A stretch of DNA of 64,000 nucleotides from Aestuariimicrobium sp. p3-SID1156 (lineage in GTDB: Bacteria; Actinomycetota; Actinomycetes; Propionibacteriales; Propionibacteriaceae), in contig NZ_JALXXB010000006.1 in the NCBI RefSeq assembly GCF_025144225.1, positions 62,001 through 126,000 on the forward strand, written 5' to 3'. The notes beneath the pieces are model-generated. The model made no database searches, had not been told where the DNA came from, and saw nothing but the letters and a program-made list of their open reading frames with translations. The translations under genes and the position numbers were made by a program. Every line of letters starts with the position of its first letter. The first letter of the stretch is position 1. Positions 36,230 through 46,476 of the stretch are shown here, piece after piece.

Positions 36230-37180
36230 TCAGTCCGCCGCACTGGTTCCGGCGCCCTGGAGTGCCTCGCGCATCGCGACCTCCCCCATCCGCACCGCCC
36301 GCTCCTGCACCTCCGCCGACTGCCCGACCACCGAGATCGAGGGAGCGTCCGCAGGTGGATGGACCTGCAGGATGTTCGGGGCGCTGGCCATCATCTGCTC
36401 CAGCTCAAGCTTGGTCTGGTTGCGGGAGATCCAGGTCTCTGACGCGCCGGCCGCGTGACGGGCGAGCCAGCGTGAGACTGCGCGCTGCTTGAGCGGATGC
36501 GTCCTGATCGGTGCGAGTTGGGCCGCGCGGGTGCGCAGCACCAGAAGGTGGGTGGCGCCCTGCGCGAGGGCCATCGCCACCGGGACGCCCTCAGCCAGGC
36601 CGCCGTCGATGAACCTGCGCCCGCCCAGCTCGACCGGTGGGCCGGACAGGACCGGAAGGCGGGTGGTCGCCTTGAGCGCGAGCTGCAGCGTCCGCTTGTC
36701 GTGGATGAAGGGCGCCAGGTCGGTGGAGGCACCGGTGTCGGCGTCAGTGCCGGTGGGGTGGTACTCGACATCGCTGGCCAGAATCTCGTCATAACCCATC
36801 GGGGTGAGGGTTTCGTAGACCTCGTTGACCAGCGCGTCGCCATTCACGACGGGCCGCCGGCGCAGGGCATTGCGAGGCCGGATGATGGCCCCCATGGTTT
36901 CGGGCGCCCACCAGCCGTGGATGTTGTCGCGCACCCTCTGGCAGACCAGCCAGGCGCCGTTCAAGGCGCCGGCCGAGGACCCGTAGACCCCGTCGACGGT
37001 CGACCAGCATCCCGAAGCCAGCGTGGGCGACGACCAGACCACCGGCGATGTCCAATGAGGGCAAGCTGATGCCGAAGGCCTCCAGCGCCATGCCGCCGAC
37101 AACGCCCGTCTGGCCGTCGTCCTGGAAGGTGGCAGCTCGCGCGCTGCAGCTCGAGGACGGGATGCACCCGTCCATCCTGC
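36230..37180 (-). pseudogene. Patatin-like phospholipase, N-terminus scrambled
   Basis: From about 36997 down to 36230 the frame is a patatin-like lipase: serine motif GVYGSSAGALNGAW, Asp-Gly in FIDGGLAEGVP. The part before it is broken. A patatin-like start (DGRVHPVLELQ) is at about 37180-37142; the next block, glycine-rich RLAVVLEGGSSR, reads on the opposite strand at 37108-37141; GVVGGMALEA returns to the minus strand at 37107-37078; then about 75 bp of marC is inserted. Flipping 37108-37141 alone would join these blocks into a normal patatin N-terminus. The gene cannot make an intact enzyme as it stands. Confidence 0.65.
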
Positions 37181-37562
37181 CTCGCCCTCGTCGGCGTCGG
37201 TGCGGTGCAGTGGTTGGGACCCTGTGGAGTGGCGGTGGTGGATCTCGGCCTGATGCTCCGCTGGACGCCGCTGGTCGAGCGGTTGGCCCCACCGAGTGCC
37301 CCGAGGAAGCGCGCCTGGAGGGCGATCACGACACCGATTGCCAGGACATCTCGTTCTCCCCGATGGCGCTGCCCCTGATCGCCGGCCCCGGGACCAGGGA
37401 GAAGACCGCCAGGATCAAGAAGACGTAGACGCCGGTCCGGATGGCCTGGCTGCGCAGGTGGTCCTTGGGCTGGTTGGCGGTGAGACCGGCGAAGGCGGCC
37501 AGAGCGCCGACGGGGTTGGTGATGGGGAGCAGGGCTGCCACGGCAGCGAGGAAGACGCTCAT
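37005..37562 (-). pseudogene. marC-family membrane protein gene, fragmented and partly inverted
   Basis: Three MarC pieces are visible. The N-terminus (MSVFLAAVAALLPITNPVGA to YVFLILAVFSLV) is on the minus strand at 37562-37397. The segment ISFSPMALPLIAGPG, which belongs later in MarC, is on the plus strand at 37349-37393. The segment FGISLPSLDIAGGLVVAHAG, which should directly follow the N-terminus, is on the minus strand at about 37077-37005, inside the patatin gene. The C-terminal half is absent. Either real local rearrangement or an assembly fault explains this. Confidence 0.65.
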
Positions 37563-37729
37563 CACGTCGAGGATTCTTGCACGCCGGGTGGTGGCGGTCA
37601 CACCGGGTCTGGTCCTGGCCATTGTCGGAACGTCCATGGCACTGCAGAACCGCGCACCTGGTCAATGAGGCCTTCGCGATCTCCCGCTGGGTCGGAGCGC
37701 TGAGCTGGGCGTCCGGACAACGCCGTGGA

Positions 37730-38359
37730 TCATCGCCGCGACAGGCAGTCCACATGCCGCCGCACCAGCATCCGTGCCCGTGCGAGCGGCATCCGCTGAG
37801 GTTCAGCGGCCCGCGCGACGGCGATGCCGTCGAGAACAGCGAGGAGATGAGCCGCCTCGTCTGCCGGATCGAGCGCGGGGTACAGATCTGCGATGACAAC
37901 CGCGAGATGCTCCTCGGTTCGGGACCAGGCCGCGGCGAAGGCATCGGCCACGGGCCCGGGACGGGTCGCCTTCGCCGCGTACCAGAGCCAGACGATGGAC
38001 GCCGTCGTATCGTCCCCGGTTCCTTCCGGTGCCGGCGACGAGTTCGCCAGGAGCTCGCAGAAGGCGACGAATGCCGCGAACGCTCCGTCCTCGGCGAGAG
38101 CTCGGCGGGCGAGGGCATCAGCGCGTGCCGTGAACTGTTCGGCGACGTGCTCAGACGACGCGACGAGCAGAGCATTCTTCGTCGCGTAATGATGCTGAAC
38201 CGCGCCGATGGAGAGCCCGGCCTCCGACGCCACCTTGCGCACCGACAACCCATCCAAGCCATCCCGCACGAGGACGCGCACCGCCGCCTCCACGACGAGC
38301 TGGGCGCCGACCGCCTGCGTGCGTCGAACACGGCGACGATCGCCTGTAGCATCCACCAT
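37730..38359 (-). CDS. TetR-family transcriptional regulator
   Basis: A 209-residue regulator. The N-terminal helix-turn-helix spans about residues 15-60 (LSVRKVASEAGLSIGAVQHHY) and the C-terminal ligand domain resembles the TetR_C_6 type. It is divergent from the DUF998 gene with a 26-bp gap, and its ATG lies inside a palindrome, so the transcript may be leaderless and the gene self-repressed. The ligand is unknown. Confidence 0.88.
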   Translation of the reverse strand: MVDATGDRRRVRRTQAVGAQLVVEAAVRVLVRDGLDGLSVRKVASEAGLSIGAVQHHYATKNALLVASSEHVAEQFTARADALARRALAEDGAFAAFVAFCELLANSSPAPEGTGDDTTASIVWLWYAAKATRPGPVADAFAAAWSRTEEHLAVVIADLYPALDPADEAAHLLAVLDGIAVARAAEPQRMPLARARMLVRRHVDCLSRR

Positions 38360-38369
38360 ACGAACGTAT
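38358..38369. promoter_or_regulatory. Candidate TetR operator
   Basis: ATACGAACGTAT has perfect 5-bp arms around AA. It covers the start codon of the TetR gene and lies 17 bp upstream of the divergent DUF998 start, whose ribosome binding site AAAGGAG follows. One bound dimer could block both promoters. Confidence 0.5.
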
Positions 38370-38385
38370 TCTAAAGGAGACCCGT

Positions 38386-39111
38386 ATGAAGCGATATCGC
38401 GTCGGCGCGATGGCCTGGGTGCTCAGCGCACTGGTGATCCCGATTCAATTGTTCGTGGCGCTGGGCTGGCCGAATCGCTACTCGCTCTCTCGCAACACCA
38501 TCAGCGACCTCGGTGTGACCACCTGTGGGGAGTACTCCGAACTCGGTCGACAGATACGTCAGGTCTGCTCGCCGGAACACGCGGTCTTCAACATCGGCAT
38601 GGTTGCCTCCGGGGCTCTGATCCTGCTCGGCGCGGTTCTCCTGCATGGATACTGGGCTCGGCTCGCCGGCCAAACCGGAACCATCCTGATGGCGATCGCC
38701 GGAGCCTCGGTCATCGGCGTCGGCCTTCTCCCCTGGGACGTATCGCCCGCAGCCCACGACGGCTTCGCCCTGATGCAAGCCGCCGCGCAGTGGATCGCCA
38801 TGGCGCTCATCGCCGTCGCCGCCGGGCCCGGCAGATTCCGGAAGATCACGGCCGCGGTCGTGATCCTCTCCGTCGTGAGCTTCATCGTGTTCGTGGGGGC
38901 ACTGGAAGGGTAAGAGATGCCTTGGATCGGCCTCGGCGGTGCCGAGCGGCTCTCCTTCGACTCGCTGACGCTCTGGACTGCGCTGACCGGAGTTGCGCTC
39001 GTGAGGGCTCACCGGCCCTCCGGTCAGTCCCGGGAGCGGGCCTCTCTACGACGGCCATGCGACAGGACTGCCGTCTCGATTCATGGGTCCTCTGCTGAGA
39101 ACCAGACGTGA
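38386..39111 (+). pseudogene. DUF998 membrane protein interrupted by an in-frame TAA
   Basis: The first 175 codons (to 38913) encode five hydrophobic helices of a DUF998 protein with motifs such as SRNTISDLG. A TAA at 38911-38913 stops it. The same reading frame continues without shift for 66 codons (MPWIGLGGAERLSFDSLTLW and TALTGVALVRAH), which reads like the missing final helix of the family. A single base change therefore truncates the protein, unless the stop is read through. Divergent from, and probably controlled by, the TetR gene. Confidence 0.75.
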
Positions 39112-39119
39112 ACTCGCGG

Positions 39120-39152
39120 CTACATGGTGAAGCGGAACTCGATCGAGTTCCG
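39120..39152 (-). repeat. ychF 3'-end-like repeat, copy D
   Basis: On the minus strand this reads RNSIEFRFTM-stop; the conserved core is GAGTTCCGCTTCA. It parallels the other copies (RNAVEFRFN...) and the expected C-terminus of YchF (VVEFRFNV-stop). It has the same orientation as ychF. The first 20 bp (39133-39152) are also a perfect palindrome. It lies between the DUF998 gene and the downstream end of the hydrolase gene. Confidence 0.65.
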
Positions 39153-39164
39153 GCACGGAGCACC

Positions 39165-39989
39165 TCACCGGTCGCTGGCACGTGACGCACCGCTCTGTTC
39201 GCAGAGCAGCCAGCACCGGAGCACGCGGATCCACTCGTCGAAGGCATCGAGGTGGGCGTCGTGACTTCCGCCGTCGAGATCATCCCTGCGCGTCTCGGGC
39301 CTGCGCCGAATCAGCTCGTCTTTGTCGGCGTCGCCGAACATCCCGTGCTTCGCGAAAACCGCCAGCGTCGGCACCTGAAGAGCCTCCCACTCATCCCAGC
39401 GTGGTACGTGCACGGCCTCGATCGTGCGCTGCATGACTGCGGCGTCGAAGCGCGGGAAGAGGCCATCATCCGTCGACTCCAGGTCTGCCACCCAGGCGTC
39501 GACGATCGCTTCCGGGCCGAGAAACTCTCGAGCCGCGGTCTCGTTCGCGAACGGCACCGGCCATGACGCGAAGTATCTGCCGAGCCCGCGAGCCTCGCCC
39601 GGATCGGCGTTCCCTGCCACGTGGCCTTCCAACATCACGAGCCCTTCGATCAAGTCCGGACGGGCCGCTGCCGTGAGAAACGCGGTGTGGGCCCCCATTG
39701 AGTGCCCGACGAGCGTGGCGCGCCGCCCAGGCATGAGCTCCTCCATGGTCGTCACGACGTCGCCGACGAAGGCATCGCGCGACAGATCGTCGGGAAGCCG
39801 CGTGCTCGCGCCGTGCCCACGTTGGTCAACGAGAAGCACCCGATAGCCCCGCAACGCATGCGCCGTGGTCAACAGCTCCCGCGAGCTCCCGGCGAGGCCA
39901 TGGAGCAGCACGACAACGGGACCGTCGCCACCGAGGTCGGTGACTGCGATGGAGACGCCTCCTGGACGTTGCACCACACAGTCGGTCAT
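39165..39989 (-). CDS. Alpha/beta hydrolase
   Basis: A 274-residue alpha/beta hydrolase. The oxyanion segment is LLHGLAGSSRE, the nucleophile elbow VGHSMGAHTAF, and a late His lies in GGSHDAHLDAFDEW. Substrate unknown. It overlaps the higA antitoxin gene by 4 nt (ATGA), an odd pairing that suggests it was captured with the toxin-antitoxin locus. The last 20 residues (CEQSGASRASDR) look like a fortuitous tail and end 12 bp before copy D. Confidence 0.85.
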   Translation of the reverse strand: MTDCVVQRPGGVSIAVTDLGGDGPVVVLLHGLAGSSRELLTTAHALRGYRVLLVDQRGHGASTRLPDDLSRDAFVGDVVTTMEELMPGRRATLVGHSMGAHTAFLTAAARPDLIEGLVMLEGHVAGNADPGEARGLGRYFASWPVPFANETAAREFLGPEAIVDAWVADLESTDDGLFPRFDAAVMQRTIEAVHVPRWDEWEALQVPTLAVFAKHGMFGDADKDELIRRRPETRRDDLDGGSHDAHLDAFDEWIRVLRCWLLCEQSGASRASDR

Positions 39990-40288
39990 GCGACCTGCAA
40001 CGGCGTGATCGCATTGATCTGCTGACCCGCGGCGTCCTTTGCGCGGTCAAGCTCGTAATGGCCCTGCAGGTTGATCCAGAGCTCGGCTGAGCCGCCGAAG
40101 TGCTTCGCGAAACGCAGCGCCGTGTCTGGGGTGATCCCCCGCTTCCCGCGCACGATCTCGTTGATCCGCCGCGGCGGGACGCCGATCGACACGGCAAGCT
40201 TGTTCTGGGTGATGCCGAAGCCCACGATGAAGTCCTCCATGAGGACCTCACCTGGGTGGATCGGCTCGATCCTGTCAGTGGTAGTCAA
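39986..40288 (-). CDS. higA: HigA-family antitoxin (orphan)
   Basis: About 100 residues with the HigA/VapI helix-turn-helix (HPGEVLMEDFI, ITQNKLAVSIGVPPRRINEI, GITPDTALRFAKHFGG). It should bind DNA and neutralise a HigB RNase. TTG 40288 is the likely start because it overlaps the end of the higB remnant as in typical higBA operons; ATG 40315 would add nine residues. The cognate toxin is broken (see the two higB pieces), so the antitoxin is orphaned. Confidence 0.85.
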   Translation of the reverse strand: MTTTDRIEPIHPGEVLMEDFIVGFGITQNKLAVSIGVPPRRINEIVRGKRGITPDTALRFAKHFGGSAELWINLQGHYELDRAKDAAGQQINAITPLQVA

Positions 40289-40379
40289 CGATCTCCGCCT
40301 CCTCCGGTCCGGCATCCGTCTACACGAAGCAGATCCGCCACTGGACGTTGATTCTGATGCTGTGCTGTGCCGCTCGATC
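40275..40379 (-). pseudogene. higB toxin, C-terminal piece with internal stop
   Basis: The frame reads DRAAQHSIRINVQWRICFV, stop, TDAGPEEAEIVDYH, stop. This is the C-terminal third of a HigB/RelE-like toxin; the TAG at 40320-40322 replaces the Trp expected in the CFxWTDAG motif. The N-terminal two thirds are 1.4 kb away on the opposite strand (41589-41785). Confidence 0.8.
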
Positions 40380-40404
40380 GAGTGCTCTAAACGGAAGCAG
40401 TGTC

Positions 40405-40437
40405 CATAACGCGGTGGAGTTCCGATTCAACGTGTAG
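40405..40437 (+). repeat. ychF 3'-end-like repeat, copy A
   Basis: Reads HNAVEFRFNV-stop, identical in its last seven residues to the expected YchF C-terminus. The nucleotide core GCGGTGGAGTTCCG is shared with copies B and C. Followed by a short imperfect dyad (GGAGTTCC and GGAGCTCC). Confidence 0.75.
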
Positions 40438-40460
40438 CGGGAGCTCCGGGCAGTTTACAT

Positions 40461-40895
40461 TCAGACCACCCGCGGGTAGTCGATCGTCAGCAGAGTGTCG
40501 TCGCGAACGTCGCGCAGCACGCTCTCGCTGAGTTCTCCGATGCCGATGCCTCGAGCTCGGGAGGGCACCACATCGTCGTCCTCGGGGCTCCAGGCTCGGA
40601 GCACAGCGACACGCGATACGTTCGCGACGTGGTCCGGCATGTCACGCAACCACCCGAGCCACGCGTCGGCTTCGATCTCACCGTGGACCGGCGCGTCGTT
40701 GCGACGCCCGATGAGACTGTCGCAGTCACACATCCGGCTGGTCAGAGTGAACACCACGGACGAGCCTCGGACTCGAGGGGAGGCTATGCGCATGGTGGTC
40801 TGCACGGGCGGCATGCCCAGCCTGTCCTCAGTGAATCGCTGGAACTCCGAAGTGAAGGCTGCGGCGTTGATCGCCCACAGATTGGTGGCGCACAT
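40461..40895 (-). CDS. Hypothetical protein in a repeat-bounded module
   Basis: A 144-residue acidic, soluble-looking protein I do not recognise. It begins MCATNLWAINAAAF and has no clear motif or membrane helix; CDCDSLIGRR near the middle might bind metal. It is the only gene between ychF-like repeats A and B and runs opposite to them. The frame is clean and codon use looks coding. Confidence 0.55.
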   Translation of the reverse strand: MCATNLWAINAAAFTSEFQRFTEDRLGMPPVQTTMRIASPRVRGSSVVFTLTSRMCDCDSLIGRRNDAPVHGEIEADAWLGWLRDMPDHVANVSRVAVLRAWSPEDDDVVPSRARGIGIGELSESVLRDVRDDTLLTIDYPRVV

Positions 40896-40944
40896 GCTCC
40901 CCCATCTTATGCTCTCGATACGCGACGGAGAGGCCTATCCGTGA

Positions 40945-40977
40945 CGTAATGCGGTGGAGTTCCGCTTCAACAATTAG
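40945..40977 (+). repeat. ychF 3'-end-like repeat, copy B
   Basis: Reads RNAVEFRFNN-stop. The 14-bp core GCGGTGGAGTTCCG is identical to copies A and C. It is 540 bp from copy A and 596 bp from copy C. Confidence 0.75.
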
Positions 40978-41011
40978 TCGGCTAGGCATTTCAGATGCCT
41001 ATCGTTGTCTC

Positions 41012-41527
41012 GTGGACCTTCTGAGCTTCGTCGCGTCGACGCTGTCGATGGACGGGAATGGGCTGCGCCCTGAGTACCTCGACATTGCCGTGAACGGCTC
41101 ATCACTGCGCGCCTCGATCGGTGAAGAATCACTGGGGTGGACTTCCACTCCGTTGCACCGCGGATGGGCTCTGGAGCCTGGGGTGGGTTGGCTGGCGTCC
41201 TTGTCGCTCGGTCTACAGACTGGCCTTCCTGCTGGCCGGGCGGAGCTGTACGTATGCCGCGAGTGTGGCGACCTTGGTTGCGGCGCGCTCACCGTCAACA
41301 TCGAACGTGGTGGGCAGTTGGTGCACTGGAGCCAGTTCGGATGGGAGGACGACCTCAGCGAGTCCTACGCCTCCGTTGAATCACCGATGGAATTCACATT
41401 CGAAGCGTCGGCCTATGACGAGACTCTGCGCAGAGTGGGGGAACGGGCGCTGGCGAAGCAACGTCAGTCAGCTGCGACCGGGCATCTGTGGTGGCGTGAG
41501 CCAGGTCTGGTGGTTATCGATCTGTGA
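41012..41527 (+). CDS. Hypothetical protein with CxxC-x3-GCG motif in a repeat-bounded module
   Basis: About 171 residues from GTG 41012; the longer frame from 40949 would translate repeat B and is unlikely. The central YVCRECGDLGCGALTVNIER, a CxxC pair followed by GCG, is a conserved motif of unassigned actinobacterial proteins as I recall, and could bind zinc. No membrane helix or signal. It is the only gene between repeats B and C and ends 14 bp before copy C. Function unknown. Confidence 0.6.
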   Translation: MDLLSFVASTLSMDGNGLRPEYLDIAVNGSSLRASIGEESLGWTSTPLHRGWALEPGVGWLASLSLGLQTGLPAGRAELYVCRECGDLGCGALTVNIERGGQLVHWSQFGWEDDLSESYASVESPMEFTFEASAYDETLRRVGERALAKQRQSAATGHLWWREPGLVVIDL

Positions 41528-41540
41528 CGCCTAACTGTCG

Positions 41541-41573
41541 CGCAATGCGGTGGAGTTCCGGTTTGACGTACAG
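41541..41573 (+). repeat. ychF 3'-end-like repeat, copy C
   Basis: Reads RNAVEFRFDVQ; the stop of the other copies is changed to CAG and the frame ends two codons later. The core GCGGTGGAGTTCCG is intact. The higB N-terminal piece starts 15 bp downstream. Confidence 0.72.
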
Positions 41574-41588
41574 CGTCAATGACGGACT

Positions 41589-41785
41589 TTGTCAGAGACT
41601 GGTGTCGTCGTCAGATCGTTCGGCAACAAGGACACCGAACGGCTGCGGCGTCGCGAGCGCGTGCGCTCGATCCATCCGAGGATCCACCGAGTCGCGTTGC
41701 GGAAACTGCGCCAGGTGGGCCCCGCGGAGGTGCTCGACGACCCCCGCATCCCACCCGGCGATAGGCTCGAAGCGCTGAGAGGCGA
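41589..41785 (+). pseudogene. higB toxin, N-terminal piece
   Basis: The frame reads VVVRSFGNKDTERLRRRERV, then RIHRVALRKLRQVG and PPGDRLEALRG, the first two thirds of a HigB-type toxin, then leaves the family at 41785 and stops at 41801. The remaining third lies at 40275-40379 on the other strand. Together they would make a toxin of about 92 residues upstream of higA. Confidence 0.78.
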
Positions 41786-42081
41786 ACTTGCCACCACTTG
41801 ACCGACCGGATAGGATCGCGTCAAGTATTTAATCACCGCGACCGCAAGGTGGTTGGAGAGGGATGACCCCACGTGGGCTGTGGTGAGCAGCGCATAGTCA
41901 GCACCGGGTAGCGCCGGGAACCACGTCGAGATTGAGATACAGACGACCCGGCAGGGAGCGACTTCTCCCGTAAGGCACGGAGGCCCGACAGGGCCCAGTG
42001 GAGCATCGCGCACGGCGACCGGGAAAGTAGCCGGACAACTATTCCCCCGTCTCCGGACAGTTCAAGCTGTCTGGAGTTGTC
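41786..42081. promoter_or_regulatory. Non-coding region with dyads upstream of the excisionase-like gene
   Basis: No gene supported. The last 50 bp hold ordered repeats: CCGGACAACT (42031) and CCGGACAGTT (42053) are direct repeats 22 bp apart; TCCGGACAG (42052) and CTGTCTGGA (42067) form a dyad with one mismatch; GACAACT (42034) and AGTTGTC (42075) form another. Evenly spaced sites next to an excisionase-like gene suggest its own binding or control region. Confidence 0.5.
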
Positions 42082-42387
42082 ATGGGGTACTCCCCGCCTC
42101 CTTCGTCCGATCTCACTCACTACATCACGCTCCAGGAAGCCGTCTCGCTCGGCTACGGCGCGTATCAGACCCTCCGGAAGTGGATCGCTGACGGTCGACT
42201 GCCCGCCGTCAAGATCGGTTCCCGCATCAAAATGCTGCGAACCGACCTCGACGCTCTCGCGGTCGCCGTCAGGCCTGCAACCTTCGAGGAGATCGAAGCC
42301 GCCGCAGAGCGGCTCGCCGCCTCCGCTCCCCCGCTGAGCGACGCCCAGGTCCGCCGCCTCAGCGCGATCTTCGGCGGTGCGGCATGA
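42082..42387 (+). CDS. Excisionase-like helix-turn-helix protein
   Basis: A 101-residue protein with an N-terminal winged helix of the MerR/excisionase type (ITLQEAVSLGYGAYQTLRKW, DGRLPAVKIGSRIKML) and a helical tail. Such proteins direct excision of integrated elements or regulate them. It overlaps the next gene by ATGA. No integrase is found next to it or elsewhere in the accessory region, so its partner is lost, disrupted or supplied from outside. Confidence 0.75.
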   Translation: MGYSPPPSSDLTHYITLQEAVSLGYGAYQTLRKWIADGRLPAVKIGSRIKMLRTDLDALAVAVRPATFEEIEAAAERLAASAPPLSDAQVRRLSAIFGGAA

Positions 42388-42655
42388 GCGCCGGGCTCGC
42401 GTGCACGAAAGACCTCTTCTTCACGCGCGACACCACTGAAACCCCTGGTAGAACGGCAATGGCGGCACCGCCGTATGGGGAGCAGCCCCATGACGCCGCC
42501 GCCGCCGATGCTCGCGACCCGGTCGATGCGGCGGGCTGGTCTCGGACAGTGGTGGCGGACTCGGCGACGTCGCGGAAGCACCCGGTGTCGACGACGGTCG
42601 AAAAGGGAGCCAGTAGCGACGGTCGAAAAGGGAGCCACGCGATCACGATGGAGGG

Positions 42656-44679
<2,024 letters not shown>

Positions 44680-45362
44680 ACACCACAAACCAGTGGCTCC
44701 CTTTTCAACCGCCGGAAACGGTCCCCTTTTCGACCGTCGTTGACACCCGTTCGAGGTCCTGACTCGTTCAATAGCACGCGGAGCGCGCGGCGCTGCCGGC
44801 TTCGGGCAGTACCCCTCGGTGACCGCGATGTCCACGGATCAGGATTCCATCGTCATCGGCTTCGACACCGAGTTCGTGACTGTCGATCTGATGGATGCCG
44901 ACCGCGTATGGGTCGGCGAGGACGAGCACATGGTGCGGAAGATTGTGTCCTACCAGTTCGCCGCGATTGACCCTCTCGATGATTCCCAGCTCCGGCTCTG
45001 CGTGGTCATCCCCCGGAGCTACAGGGGGCCGCGCGGCTCTCGTACGGCGCGACTGTCCTTCGAGAAGGGCCTTGAGATCGCGATCATGAGCCTGGGTCTT
45101 CATGAGCACAGGCTCGCAGTTGGGTGGACTGACAAGGGCGTCTCGGCGCAGTCTGCCATCGGTGACGACGGCAAGTCCCACCCCTCGGTGTGGTTCAAGC
45201 ACAGTCCCGAGGGGACGCCCAGGGCGTTGCCGATCACTTTGGTCGCGCACTACCAGCACGCCGACCTGACTACTTTCGTCGACCGCCGGAAGGCGATCAA
45301 CGTCTGGAACCAGGCGTATCCCGGTCGGTCGAAGACGCTGTCTGATCGTGCGGGTTGGGACG

Positions 45363-45621
45363 GTCGACACATATGCGGGCGCCCTCTACCACCGAGCGAA
45401 AGAGATCGCGGCAGGAAACTCGAACTCGAGCTGGACCCCCGACCAAGCCACGAGCGCCCCCACTCTCTAGAGCGTAGGTCCACGTCAGGGCCTATTTCTC
45501 TGTCGAAGCGGTGTGAGGGGTAGAGGAGCTCGTCGAGCGCGCAATGGGCAAAGGCAGCGAAGCCGTCTACTCCGACGGCGACGACATGATCAAGCTCTGG
45601 CACGCCCAGCCGACGACATGA
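45363..45621 (+). pseudogene. Decayed coding remnant
   Basis: Two protein-like stretches in different frames: VDTYAGALYHRAKEIAAGNS, stop, from 45363; then, after stops, VEELVERAMGKGSEAVYSDG and DDMIKLWHAQPTT to 45621. They read as the C-terminal end of one gene broken by stops and a shift, possibly the tail of the exonuclease-like gene or another island gene. Family not recognised. Confidence 0.4.
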
Positions 45622-46476
45622 GCCGGTCGGCGTAGCCGATGAGACTGGTGATCAGCATGAGAACCTGGATGCAGTTGCGCTTACTGAACTGACGCGAGGA
45701 GACGCCATGCACGCTCGCGTGGCGCGAGTAGTAGTTCGGCACCTTGTCGCCCTTGTGCTTCCAGAACTGCTCGTGGGCGTTCCAGATCGGCAGCCAGACC
45801 ATCGCCTCGTGGACACCCATCTCGTCGATGGCGGCCGGCACGTCCGCGCCCTTCTTCCGATTCGTGATGAGGCGTCGGGCGGCCTGGTCGGGGTAGAAGC
45901 GGTAGATGAGCGTGTCGAGCGTGACGGTGAACATCGCCTGGGCCGAGCGGAAGTGTCCAGAACGCATCGCGCCGAGCCCGTCGAGTACGAACTTCAGCTC
46001 GTCGCCGACTACGTCGCGGTTCGCCTGCTCAAGAACGGTAGCGCAGTCGTCGGTGATCGACTCGTAACAGTCACCCAGCACCCGCCGACGGCCCGAGCGG
46101 TCCTGTGCCCGGAGCAGGCGGAGCGCTGTGCGGCCGCGAGGCACCAGGTAGAGCGGGATGCCCTCCTGCTCGAGGAACTCATGCACTTGATAGGCCTTGA
46201 TCTCGTCTGCGTGGCTCCTCAGATTAGGCGGGAGGAGCGCACGGTTGAACCCGCGCAGCATCTGCAGGTCGAAGAGCGGCTTCAGGGAGCCGCGCAGCCC
46301 CTCGAGCATCGCGGCCTGCTGGCTCGCGATCTGCTTGAGCATCGGCTCGATCGCTGGGCTGACTCCGACGCCCTTCAGCGCCGGGAAGTCGATCATCGGA
46401 GCCGTGAACGTCGGTAGGCTCGCCACGATCGACGCCACCTGCGACTGGACTCGCTCGTTGTACTGGGCCGCCCCCT

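Larger units (their letters stand above)
40380..41785. other. Probable inverted segment
   Basis: If these 1.4 kb are flipped, the higB N-terminal piece (ending LEALRG at 41783) joins in frame to the C-terminal piece (starting DRAAQHS at 40379), and ychF-like repeats A, B and C take the same orientation as copy D and ychF. The breakpoints share only a GA dinucleotide; no long inverted repeat is seen. Inference from two independent signals. Confidence 0.65.

Noticed and set aside
36497-37069. Plus-strand frame across the patatin gene
   Set aside because: Antisense to the patatin serine-motif region; only the short plus-strand block at 37108-37141 shows family-like sequence, treated as an inverted fragment.
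40949-41012. Start of the 192-codon frame inside repeat B
   Set aside because: The first 21 codons translate repeat B in a frame different from its VEFR reading; GTG 41012 is used instead.
40405-41573. Integron attC sites
   Set aside because: GCCTAAC at 41529 resembles an inverse core and the spacing is cassette-like, but no matching GTTRRRY core or self-complementary arm is found near copies A-C. The shared sequence is explained better by the ychF 3' end (VEFRFNV-stop).
41576-42013. Minus-strand 145-codon frame
   Set aside because: Half is antisense to the higB N-terminal piece and the rest shows no motif.
45250-45603. Minus-strand 117-codon frame
   Set aside because: Antisense to the exonuclease-like gene and the decayed remnant; serine runs are a composition effect.
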